Below are positions 17,033 to 25,568 of a stretch of DNA of 64,000 bases, piece after piece. Each line of letters starts with the position of its first letter. Positions within the stretch are counted from its first letter, which is position 1. The notes below the pieces were generated by a model. The model was not told the DNA's origin and made no database searches. It saw only the letters and a list, made by a program, of their open reading frames with translations. The stretch comes from Lutibacter oricola. GTDB lineage: Bacteria; Bacteroidota; Bacteroidia; Flavobacteriales; Flavobacteriaceae. The stretch spans positions 1,054,001-1,118,000 of the forward strand of contig NZ_FNNJ01000001.1 of NCBI RefSeq assembly GCF_900106565.1. The letters run 5' to 3'. Both the position numbers and the translations under genes were made by a program.

Positions 17033-18127
17033 TTAGCTTTTAACATCCAAAGCATCTCGTAAAGCGTTACCTATAAGCATAAAAGCCATTACTAAACTCA
17101 TAATAGCTAAGCCAGGAATAATAGCCAAGTAGGCTTTACCTAAAATAATATAGCTATAATGATCTTTAATCATTGCACCCCAGGATGGAGTAGGTGGTTG
17201 TGCTCCAATACCTAAAAAGCTAAGTCCGCTTTCTATTAAAATTGCACCTGCAAAATTTGCTGCAGAAATTACAATTACAGGAGCCATAATATTGGGTAGA
17301 ATATGTTTAAAAATTATTCTAAAATTCGAAAAGCCTAATGCTTTAGCGGCTTCAACATATTGCATTTGTTTACTACTCATAATTTGACCTCTAACAACAC
17401 GAGCAACTTCTACCCACATAGTTAAACCAACCGCAATAAAAACTTGCCAAAAACCTTTGCCTAAAGCTAATGTTATTGCAATTACTAATAAAAGTGTAGG
17501 AATAGACCAAGTTATGTTTATTAACCACATTATAAAAGTATCAACTTTACCTCCAAAATACCCTGCAACAGCACCAACTGAAATTCCTATAACTAAGGAT
17601 ATAAATACAGCAATAAACCCAATAAAAAAAGAAATACGAGTACCAATTAACATTCTACTTAATAAATCACGCCCATATTTGTCTGTACCTAAATAAAAAG
17701 TTTTAGATGTTATAAATGTTGAAATATCTGCGTTTTTATAGGTTGAAGTATCTATAGTTTTTGAAATAGCAGTTTTAATATTTTCTGAATATAATGTATA
17801 CGTTAATTCGTTATTTGAAATTGAATAGTTAGAAATTGGAATTTCTGCTGCTGCGTTTTTATTGCCGTAAAAAAGTTTGTTAAAAAAAGTTTGATCTATT
17901 TTTTTTTCTGAAGGCAGTGTTAGCATTTGAACATTAAAACCAGGTTTTTTAGAGTGTATTTCTAAATGCATTTGGTTTGCATTGCTACTATTATCAGGGG
18001 CTAATAAATAAGCAAATATAGCAACAAGGCCACAAACAATAATGTACCAAAAACTTAGCACTCCAGTAGTGTTTTTTTTAAACTTCTGAAGTGCTAAATC
18101 CGTTAATGAGTTGTTTGTATTTTTCAA
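17033..18127 (-). CDS. ABC transporter permease, OppC/DppC-like, without visible partners
   Basis: This is an inner-membrane permease of the peptide/nickel ABC importer class. The 364-residue protein has an N-terminal OppC_N-like helix (about 24-43), a periplasmic stretch (about 45-145), then a BPD_transp_1 domain of about five helices. The EAA loop lies around residue 265 (VEAAKALGFSNFRIIFKHILPN), and the GTDKYGRDLLSRMLIGTR stretch ahead of the first core helix is typical. An OppB partner, ATPases and a binding protein are not encoded beside it. They may be elsewhere. The substrate is probably oligopeptides, by family. Confidence 0.9.
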   Translation of the reverse strand: MKNTNNSLTDLALQKFKKNTTGVLSFWYIIVCGLVAIFAYLLAPDNSSNANQMHLEIHSKKPGFNVQMLTLPSEKKIDQTFFNKLFYGNKNAAAEIPISNYSISNNELTYTLYSENIKTAISKTIDTSTYKNADISTFITSKTFYLGTDKYGRDLLSRMLIGTRISFFIGFIAVFISLVIGISVGAVAGYFGGKVDTFIMWLINITWSIPTLLLVIAITLALGKGFWQVFIAVGLTMWVEVARVVRGQIMSSKQMQYVEAAKALGFSNFRIIFKHILPNIMAPVIVISAANFAGAILIESGLSFLGIGAQPPTPSWGAMIKDHYSYIILGKAYLAIIPGLAIMSLVMAFMLIGNALRDALDVKS

Positions 18128-18165
18128 ATGCTTGTAATTTCAAGCGTAAATTTACAATTTTAGTA

Positions 18166-20277
18166 TTAGTTTTTAACTAATATATGCGAAGGCTTAATTT
18201 TTAAATCAGCTAAAACGTTTAAAGCTTCAGAAAGGTATATGTCCTTTTTTAAATTTTTATGCCAAGTCTCACGTTTTTTAGCCAAATCTTCATCGTTTTT
18301 AGTAAGTTCTAACTCGTATATTGGAGACTTGTATGTAAGTTTTGTTGTAAAATCTTTTAAGTCTTTAAATTTACTTGCAGCATCTTCGTGTGCTTTTAAA
18401 TCTTTTTTATAAGCTTCGTAGTTTAAATAAATAATAGAATCGTCTTGAGATTTTTTTAACCACTTTGCATTTTCATCAATTAATTTAAAATATTTATTCG
18501 ATGAAATTCTTTTTCTGCTATTGTCTACAACTTTATCAAAGTTCGAATAATTATCCCAACGAGTATAAGTAGCTTCAGGAACTCTATCAAATTTTAGAGG
18601 ATTCTCTAAATCACGCTCACCAATTTCCATATAACTATATCTACTAGGTAACATAATATCGCTTTTTACACCCTCAAGTTGTGTTGAGCCACCATTAACT
18701 CTATAAAACTTTTGAATGGTCATTTTTAAAGCTCCAATATCTTCTTTTATGTTGGTGTATTTATTTAAATCTAAAACGCTTTGTACGGTACCTTTACCAT
18801 AGGTTTGTTTACCACCAATAATTATAGCTCTACCATAGTCTTGCATTGCGGCTGCAAAAATTTCAGAAGCAGAAGCAGACAATTCGTTTACCATAACAAC
18901 TAAGGGTCCATCCCATTGTACGCTAGAATCTTTGTCTTTTTGTACTGCTGCTGGCTGACCTCTATATTTTACTTGTACTACAGGTCCTTTTTCAATAAAC
19001 AAACCTGAAATTTCGATGGCCGTTTTTAAAGAACCACCACCGTTATTTCTTAAGTCTATAACTAAACCTTCAATATTTTCTTTTTTTAGTCGCTCAATTT
19101 CTAGAGCCATATCTGTTGTTGAATTTCTATAATTTTTTTCGTCAAAATCTATATAGAATTTAGGTAAATTAATTACACCAAAAGTTTTACCTTCTTTTTT
19201 TACAACAGTAGATTTTACAAAAGTTTCTTCAAGCTCTACAACATCTCTAATAATTGAAATTGTTTTCATACTACCATCAATTTTTTTAACGGTTAGTTTA
19301 ACTTCTGTACCTTTTTTACCTTTTATATATTCAATAGCATCATCTAAACGCATACCAACAATATCTACAGGTTCTTCATCACCTTGTGCAACTTTTACAA
19401 TTAAATCTTCAACTTCTAACTCTCCTTGTTTCCAAGCTGGACCTCCAGAAATTAACTCGCTTACTTTTGTGTAATCGTTTTTTTTCATTAAACGAGCTCC
19501 AATACCTTCAAGCTTACCAGCCATAGAAATATCAAAACGCTTTTTAACCATTGGGTCAAAGTATGTTGTATGCGGGTCAAAATCTTCAGAAATACAATTT
19601 ATATATGTAGAAAACCAGTCTGAATAAGTCAGCTCGTCCATTCTTTCATAAAAATCGTTCATATTAGATAAAGTAGCTTCTCTAGCTTCAATTTCAAGTT
19701 CTTTAAACGATTTTACTTTGTATGTTTTGTCTTCTTTTTTCTTGTCTTGTTCTGCTATAACTTTATCGTGTAGTCTAGATAAGGTGCTAAATTTTAATTG
19801 TTTTAACCAATTTTGAATTAATTGTGCTTGTGTTTTAGCAAAATCTTTATTTTCATAATCAACATCTAATGTTTCTTTTTTGTTGAAGTTAAATTCGTTT
19901 TCTAAAATCTCTTCATAATATATTTGTCCTTCTTTAAAACGCTGGTCAAAACGATTGTAAACTAAATAGAAGAAAGTTAAATCTTCATTTTTAATTTGAT
20001 CATCAATTAATGTTTTATACTTAGAAAACTCTTCAATATCACTTTCTAAAAAGTAACGTTTAGAAGGGTCTAATCTATCAATAAAATTAGTATAAACTCT
20101 TTTAGAAAAATCATCGTCAATTTCTTGTGGTTTATAATGACCTTGAGTTAAAACATATTTTAAAATTGTAAGTAATACTTTATCTTTTGGATTGTTGTTT
20201 GCATTGATTGGAACAGCTATTAAAAAACTAAAAGCTACTACAATCGGTAAAATAAATTTGAATTTTCTATTCATCAT
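18166..20277 (-). CDS. Tail-specific (C-terminal processing) protease, S41A/Prc family
   Basis: This is a periplasmic protease that degrades or trims envelope proteins from the C-terminus. The 703-residue protein has an N-terminal signal peptide or anchor (about 6-26), a helical Tsp N-terminal domain (about 30-230), a PDZ domain (about 245-340), the S41 core with the catalytic Ser in MVNELSASASEIFAA (about 465) and the Lys in GGKQTYGKGTVQ (about 490), and a C-terminal DUF3340-type domain (about 560-690). The order and length match Gram-negative Prc. It is a single gene; the OppC-like gene starts 38 bases downstream on the same strand. Confidence 0.93.
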   Translation of the reverse strand: MMNRKFKFILPIVVAFSFLIAVPINANNNPKDKVLLTILKYVLTQGHYKPQEIDDDFSKRVYTNFIDRLDPSKRYFLESDIEEFSKYKTLIDDQIKNEDLTFFYLVYNRFDQRFKEGQIYYEEILENEFNFNKKETLDVDYENKDFAKTQAQLIQNWLKQLKFSTLSRLHDKVIAEQDKKKEDKTYKVKSFKELEIEAREATLSNMNDFYERMDELTYSDWFSTYINCISEDFDPHTTYFDPMVKKRFDISMAGKLEGIGARLMKKNDYTKVSELISGGPAWKQGELEVEDLIVKVAQGDEEPVDIVGMRLDDAIEYIKGKKGTEVKLTVKKIDGSMKTISIIRDVVELEETFVKSTVVKKEGKTFGVINLPKFYIDFDEKNYRNSTTDMALEIERLKKENIEGLVIDLRNNGGGSLKTAIEISGLFIEKGPVVQVKYRGQPAAVQKDKDSSVQWDGPLVVMVNELSASASEIFAAAMQDYGRAIIIGGKQTYGKGTVQSVLDLNKYTNIKEDIGALKMTIQKFYRVNGGSTQLEGVKSDIMLPSRYSYMEIGERDLENPLKFDRVPEATYTRWDNYSNFDKVVDNSRKRISSNKYFKLIDENAKWLKKSQDDSIIYLNYEAYKKDLKAHEDAASKFKDLKDFTTKLTYKSPIYELELTKNDEDLAKKRETWHKNLKKDIYLSEALNVLADLKIKPSHILVKN

Positions 20278-20480
20278 CTGTCAATACTGTTTTTTATATG
20301 TTTTATAACTACTAAAACAATGCCATTATTTTAGTGAGTGACTAATTTAACTTTTTTTTATAAATAACCTTGTGGAGATACTAAAATAACTACAAAAAGG
20401 GCTACTATTTTGTTTAGTATTTACAATATTACTTATAATGTGGTAAAATGAATCTTTATAAAATGTTAAAGTTTATTAAG

Positions 20481-20509
20481 TTGAAACAGGATAATTTATA
20501 GTAATTTTG
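20481..20509 (+). promoter_or_regulatory. Promoter for surE
   Basis: TTG (20481-20483), 18 bases, then TAATTTTG (20502-20509), 20 bases ahead of the surE ATG. Confidence 0.7.
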
Positions 20510-20529
20510 TTGTTTCAAAATAGATTATT

Positions 20530-21297
20530 ATGAGTAAAAGACCCTTAATTTTAGTGTCTAATGACGATGGAATTACAGCTCCTGGAATTAGAACATTAAT
20601 TAGCGTTATGAACGAAATTGGTGATGTTGTAGTTGTGGCTCCAGATGGTCCGCAAAGCGGTATGGGTCATGCTGTAACTATTGATAATATTTTACATTGT
20701 AGTAAAATTAAGGTGGATGATGGCCCGCAAGTAGAATATAAAACTTCTGGTACACCTGCAGATTGTATTAAAATTGCTGTAAGTGAAATTATGAAACGTA
20801 AACCAGATTTATGTGTTTCGGGTATAAATCACGGTTCAAACTCATCTATTAACGTAATTTATTCTGGTACAATGAGTGCTGCTGTTGAGGCAGGAGTAGA
20901 AGGTATTCCTGCTATTGGATTTTCATTATTAGATTATTCTTGGGATGCTAATTTTGAACCTTTAAAAGCGCATATTAAAAAAATAACCCTAAATGTTATA
21001 GAAAATGGTTTGCCAGAAGGTGTTGTGTTAAACGTTAATTTTCCAAAAGCAGAAACATTTAAAGGTGTAAAAGTGTGCAGACAAGCTCGCGCAAATTGGG
21101 TAGAAGAATTTGATAAAAGAAAAAATCCACAAGGAAAAACATATTACTGGTTAACAGGTAAATTTACCAATATGGATAATGGAGAAGATACAGATGAGTG
21201 GGCGCTTGCAAATAATTATATTTCTATGGTTCCTGTTCAATTCGATTTAACTGCGCATCATTTTATTCAAAAATTAAACTCTTGGAATTTAGATTAA
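20530..21297 (+). CDS. surE: 5'/3'-nucleotidase SurE
   Basis: SurE is a metal-dependent phosphatase that dephosphorylates nucleoside 5'- and 3'-monophosphates. The 255-residue protein carries the N-terminal acidic motif VSNDDGITAPGI (about 8-19), VVVAPDGPQSGMGHAVT and the nucleotide-binding SGINHGSNSSINVIYSGTM (about 98-116). It begins a plus-strand group: a small membrane protein starts one base after its stop, followed by lpxB and comEC. surE next to lpxB is, as far as I recall, usual in Flavobacteriaceae. Confidence 0.96.
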   Translation: MSKRPLILVSNDDGITAPGIRTLISVMNEIGDVVVVAPDGPQSGMGHAVTIDNILHCSKIKVDDGPQVEYKTSGTPADCIKIAVSEIMKRKPDLCVSGINHGSNSSINVIYSGTMSAAVEAGVEGIPAIGFSLLDYSWDANFEPLKAHIKKITLNVIENGLPEGVVLNVNFPKAETFKGVKVCRQARANWVEEFDKRKNPQGKTYYWLTGKFTNMDNGEDTDEWALANNYISMVPVQFDLTAHHFIQKLNSWNLD

Positions 21298-21298
21298 A

Positions 21299-21598
21299 AT
21301 GATTTCAAAAGGAAAAATATATAAAGAAATAGGAATAGGTATTATAGCAGCAGCTATTGCAACACTAATTGGTTGTTTTCTTTTTGTTGAGTTTTATTCT
21401 AAGTACAGTTTCGAAAAAAGTTTAGCATTAATTATTGAAGGTAATTTAGAAAGTAAGGTATTGGTATTGGGTGCTATTGCTAATTTTTTTGTGTTCTTTG
21501 TGTTTTTAAAAAAGAATCAGATTTATAGAGCAAGAGGTGTTTTAATAGCGTCTTTTATTATAGCTATATTGGTAGCGGTTTTAACATTGTTTTTCTAG
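21299..21598 (+). CDS. Small inner-membrane protein between surE and lpxB
   Basis: This 99-residue protein has three hydrophobic helices, at about 13-32, 53-70 and 77-98, with short charged loops (YKEIGIG, KKNQIYRARG). No family name comes to mind. Its ATG overlaps nothing but starts one base after surE, so it is cotranscribed and probably translationally coupled. Position beside lpxB hints at envelope biology, which is only inference. Confidence 0.75.
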   Translation: MISKGKIYKEIGIGIIAAAIATLIGCFLFVEFYSKYSFEKSLALIIEGNLESKVLVLGAIANFFVFFVFLKKNQIYRARGVLIASFIIAILVAVLTLFF

Positions 21599-21707
21599 AA
21601 GTAGAAAAAAAGAGAGTGTAAAAAAACTAAAAACTGAAGATTAAATTATTGGTAAAAGTTTATTAAATAACTAAATTTTTAAACATTTAACGTTTCAACA
21701 AATAATA

Positions 21708-22820
21708 ATGAAATATTATATAATTGCAGGCGAAGCATCTGGAGATTTACACGGATCTAACCTTATAAAACAACTTAAAATACAGGATAAAAATGCTGAT
21801 ATAAGATGTTGGGGTGGAGATTTAATGGAAACTGCCGGCGGAACACTTGTAAAGCATTATAAAGAGCGAGCTTTTATGGGGTTTGCAGAAGTTATTAAAA
21901 ACCTATCTACCATTTTAGGGTTTATAAAATTCTGTAAAAAAGATATTTTAGAATTTAATCCAGATAAGTTAATTTTTATTGATAATTCTGGATTTAATTT
22001 ACGAATAGCTAAATGGGCTAAAGCTGAAAATTTTAATACTATTTATTACATTTCTCCGCAAGTTTGGGCAAGTAGATCGGGTAGAGTTAAAGCTATAAAA
22101 CGAGATATTGATGAAATGTATGTAATATTACCTTTTGTAAAAGATTTTTATAAAAAGTTTAATTATGAAGTGAATTTTGTTGGACATCCGTTATTAGATG
22201 CTATTTCTAATAGAGTTCAAATTAGTGAAAATGATTTTAGAACGAAACATAATTTATCTAATAAACCAATAATTGCTTTATTGCCAGGAAGTAGAAAACA
22301 AGAAATTACCAAGTTGCTTTCTGTAATGTTAAAAATGCCTGCAAAATTTAATAACTTCCAGTTTGTTATTGCTGGTGCGCCTAGTCAAGATTACGAGTTT
22401 TACAAGCAATTTATTACAAGTGAAAATGTGCAGTTTGTTAGTAATAAAACATACGATTTATTGTCTATTTCTTACGCAGCAATTGTAACTTCTGGTACAG
22501 CTACATTAGAAACAGCCTTGTTTAAAGTTCCAGAAATTGTTTGCTATAAAACTAGTTGGTTAAGCTATCAAATTGGTAAACGATTGATAAACTTAAAGTT
22601 TATTTCTTTGGTGAATTTAATTATGGATAAAGAGGTTGTTAAAGAATTAATTCAAGACGATTTAACAGAAGAATCTTTAACTGTTGAACTTCAAAAAATA
22701 ATTGAAGGAAAAGATCGTGATCAAATGTTTTTAGATTACTTCGATTTAGAAAAAAAATTAGGAGGCAAAGGAGCCTCTAAAAAAACTGTTGAGCTTATAC
22801 TAAAAAACGCTAAAATTTAA
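21708..22820 (+). CDS. lpxB: Lipid-A-disaccharide synthase
   Basis: LpxB joins UDP-diacylglucosamine and lipid X to make the beta-1,6 disaccharide of lipid A at the inner face of the inner membrane, so the cell has an LPS outer membrane. The 370-residue GT19 protein has the start YYIIAGEASGDLHGSNLI, then KERAFMGFAEV, IDNSGFNLRIAKWAK, YYISPQVWAS, FVGHPLLDAI, LLPGSRKQEI and ATLETALFKVPEIVCYK. All are characteristic. It follows the small membrane protein by about 110 bases, and comEC follows after 63. Confidence 0.96.
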   Translation: MKYYIIAGEASGDLHGSNLIKQLKIQDKNADIRCWGGDLMETAGGTLVKHYKERAFMGFAEVIKNLSTILGFIKFCKKDILEFNPDKLIFIDNSGFNLRIAKWAKAENFNTIYYISPQVWASRSGRVKAIKRDIDEMYVILPFVKDFYKKFNYEVNFVGHPLLDAISNRVQISENDFRTKHNLSNKPIIALLPGSRKQEITKLLSVMLKMPAKFNNFQFVIAGAPSQDYEFYKQFITSENVQFVSNKTYDLLSISYAAIVTSGTATLETALFKVPEIVCYKTSWLSYQIGKRLINLKFISLVNLIMDKEVVKELIQDDLTEESLTVELQKIIEGKDRDQMFLDYFDLEKKLGGKGASKKTVELILKNAKI

Positions 22821-22883
22821 TAAAAGTATCAAGTAAAAAAGGTTAAATTAAAACTAAATATTTTTTTGTAGTTTTATAACGCT

Positions 22884-24944
22884 ATGATTAAGATGTTTAA
22901 GTTTGTACCTGTACAACTTACAATCTTTTTAATTTTTGGAATATTGATAACTTCATTAGGTGTTATTGATATTTCTATAAAAGTTATTTTGATTGTTTTA
23001 GCTGTGCTTTTATTGGGTTTAGGAATTGTATTTTTAATTTCAAAAACAAGCTATAAAACATCCTATTTATTTACAATTTTAACATTTGTACTTTCCTTTA
23101 CTATTGGAATTTCTTCAGTAGAATTTAAAAATCATTTTAATAAAGCAAATCATTATACAAATTTTAATGTTGAAGATAATACTTTGGTAAACAGTGTAGT
23201 TTCAATTAAAAAAGTATTAAAATCATCGAGTTATTATAATAAATATATAGCAGAAGTTAAAGCGGTTAGATCTCATAAAGTTTCTGGAAATTTGCTGTTG
23301 AGTATTCAAAAAGACAGTTTAAGTTTATTAGAAATTAATGATGTTATTTATTTTAAGCAGCCATTTACAACTATTGCTAAAGCCGATAATCCAAACAGGT
23401 TTAGTTATAAAAAGTATTTAAATAATAAGCAAGTTTTTCATCAAGTTACTATTTATAAAAATGAATATAAAAAGTTGAACTTTAGAAATAAAACTATAGT
23501 TGGTTATGCAGAAAGGTTTAGAAAACGAATCAATAATTCATTAATAAAAGATGGTTTTAAAAATAATGAGTTAGCCGTAATAAATGCATTGTTGTTAGGT
23601 CAGCGACAAACCGTTACTTCTAATTTGTTAGATAGTTATTCTAGGGCTGGCGCAATTCATATTTTGGCAGTATCTGGTTTGCATATTGGAATTATTTTAT
23701 TGATTTTTAATTTTTTATTTAAACCTATTGCTTATTTCAAAAATGGAAAAATAATTGCTTCTGTATTAATTATTTGTTGTTTATGGTTATATGCAATTAT
23801 AGCAGGATTATCACCTTCAGTAGTTAGGGCGGTTACAATGTTTAGTGCGGTAACAATTGGAATGTATTTAAATAAACCTTCTAATATTTACAATACGCTC
23901 TTTATCTCAATATTTTTCTTGGTGTTATTTAATCCTAATTATTTGTTTGAAGTTGGATTTCAGTTAAGTTATTTAGCAGTTTTTTCAATTGTTTGGTTGC
24001 AGCCAAAAATTAGCAGTGTTTGGAAACCTAAGTATAAATTTGTAAACTATTTTTGGCAGTTATTTACTGTTTCGTTGGCAGCTCAAATTGGTGTTGCTCC
24101 TTTAAGTATATTTTATTTTCATCAGTTTCCAGGTTTGTTTTTTATTTCAAATTTGGTAATAATACCAGTATTAGGAGCTGTTTTAATTTTAGGTTTTATT
24201 GTAATAGTATTGTCATTAATTAATTTTCTTCCTGAATTTTTGGCTAAAACTTATATGTATATATTGCAAAAGCTCAATTTATTTGTTGAATTTATTTCGA
24301 ATCAGGAAGTGTTTATTGTTGAAAAAATTGCAATTTCATTAATTCTAATGCTTTCAATTTATTTGGTTGTTTTACTGTTTTTTAAATGGGTAGAAAAAAA
24401 ATTGTTTTACAGAATGGTGTTATTTCTTGTTAGTATTGTTTTGCTGATTTCGGTATTGTTTTTTGAAAAGTATACAGTAATAAATACAAGTGAGTTTATT
24501 GTGTTTAACCAATCTAAAGGAAGTTTAAAACTTAAAAGAGTTGGAAAACAGATAAGCGTATTTAAATCTGATACTATTAATTCGAATAACTATAATTTAG
24601 ACAACTATTTGTTAAAACGTAATTTGAACCGCCCTAAAATTTCAAATTATTTTAATAAGAATTTACATGGTTATAATGAAGATGTTATTTTAGTAATTGA
24701 TACTTTAGGTTTGTATCAATTTCAAACTATAAAACCAACAATTATTGTTTTGCAAAATTCACCAAAAATAAATTTAGAAAGAGTGATTGCTTTTTATAAA
24801 CCAAGACTAATTATTGCTGATGGTTCAAATTATAAAAGCTATGCAGAAAAGTGGGAGCAGAGCTGTATAAAAACAAAAACTCCTTTTTACAATACTATGC
24901 AAAAAGGAGCTTTTATATTAAAGGAAAATTTAATTATTCCTTAA
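22884..24944 (+). CDS. comEC: ComEC/Rec2-family competence channel, short form without beta-lactamase domain
   Basis: ComEC forms the inner-membrane channel for single-stranded DNA in natural transformation. The 686-residue protein has N-terminal helices and a DUF4131-type domain (about 1-190). The Competence domain follows (about 205-500), with LLGQRQTVTSNLLDSYSRAG, HILAVSGLHIGIIL and AGLSPSVVRAVTMF. A soluble tail of about 150 residues ends the protein. The metallo-beta-lactamase HxHxDH signature found in Bacillus ComEC is absent, and the tail is too short to hold that domain. Its 3' end overlaps the convergent thioredoxin-like gene by 11 bases. Confidence 0.92.
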   Translation: MIKMFKFVPVQLTIFLIFGILITSLGVIDISIKVILIVLAVLLLGLGIVFLISKTSYKTSYLFTILTFVLSFTIGISSVEFKNHFNKANHYTNFNVEDNTLVNSVVSIKKVLKSSSYYNKYIAEVKAVRSHKVSGNLLLSIQKDSLSLLEINDVIYFKQPFTTIAKADNPNRFSYKKYLNNKQVFHQVTIYKNEYKKLNFRNKTIVGYAERFRKRINNSLIKDGFKNNELAVINALLLGQRQTVTSNLLDSYSRAGAIHILAVSGLHIGIILLIFNFLFKPIAYFKNGKIIASVLIICCLWLYAIIAGLSPSVVRAVTMFSAVTIGMYLNKPSNIYNTLFISIFFLVLFNPNYLFEVGFQLSYLAVFSIVWLQPKISSVWKPKYKFVNYFWQLFTVSLAAQIGVAPLSIFYFHQFPGLFFISNLVIIPVLGAVLILGFIVIVLSLINFLPEFLAKTYMYILQKLNLFVEFISNQEVFIVEKIAISLILMLSIYLVVLLFFKWVEKKLFYRMVLFLVSIVLLISVLFFEKYTVINTSEFIVFNQSKGSLKLKRVGKQISVFKSDTINSNNYNLDNYLLKRNLNRPKISNYFNKNLHGYNEDVILVIDTLGLYQFQTIKPTIIVLQNSPKINLERVIAFYKPRLIIADGSNYKSYAEKWEQSCIKTKTPFYNTMQKGAFILKENLIIP

Positions 24945-25476
24945 ACTCGTATGTAAAATCTGTTTGATATTTTTCCCAATCACCTTTTTCAGTAATATTT
25001 TTATAATCATCAGATTTAAATAACTTTAAATATAGTTCCAATTGTTTTGGTGTTTTATAACCTGGTAAAGGAGCTATTAAATTAGCTTCTTCATCTAAAA
25101 ACACTAAAGTAGGGTATGCTCTAATACTAAAATATTGAGATAACTGATGAGAACTATTTCTACCATTTCCTTTGCTAGCATCATAGTTAGGGTTGGTAAA
25201 AGTATTTCCTTTAAAATTAATTGATTCATTACCTTCAGCATTAAATTTTACTGCGTAATAATTTTCATTTATAAAACTTGCAACATCTTTATTGTTAAAT
25301 GTGTTTTTGTCGAGCATTTTACAAGGTCCACACCACAATGTGTAGGCATCTATAAATATTTTTTTAGGATTTGTTTTCTGAGCTTCAACAGCTTCTTCTA
25401 AACTCATCCAATTAATTTTTTGAGCTGAAATTGTAAAACTGAAAAGCGTTATTGATAAAATTAGTAGTTTTTTCAA
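24934..25476 (-). CDS. Periplasmic thioredoxin-family protein
   Basis: This 180-residue exported protein has a signal peptide (about 1-18, ending ISAQ) and a thioredoxin fold of the DUF255/Thioredoxin_7 type. The active site is CGPC in YTLWCGPCKMLDKNTF (about residue 49), with the cis-Pro in IRAYPTLVFLDEE. It probably reduces or rearranges disulphides in the periplasm. A -7 box TAATTTTG lies on the minus strand at 25542-25535. It overlaps comEC tail to tail by 11 bases, so full-length transcripts of the two genes are partly antisense. Confidence 0.88.
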   Translation of the reverse strand: MKKLLILSITLFSFTISAQKINWMSLEEAVEAQKTNPKKIFIDAYTLWCGPCKMLDKNTFNNKDVASFINENYYAVKFNAEGNESINFKGNTFTNPNYDASKGNGRNSSHQLSQYFSIRAYPTLVFLDEEANLIAPLPGYKTPKQLELYLKLFKSDDYKNITEKGDWEKYQTDFTYEFKE

Positions 25477-25568
25477 TGTATTAATTTTTTATTATTAGTA
25501 TTAATTTCCTTAACGTTTGACGCAAATGGTGTGCCAAAATTACAAATGAAAATTTATTAGCGTGTAAC

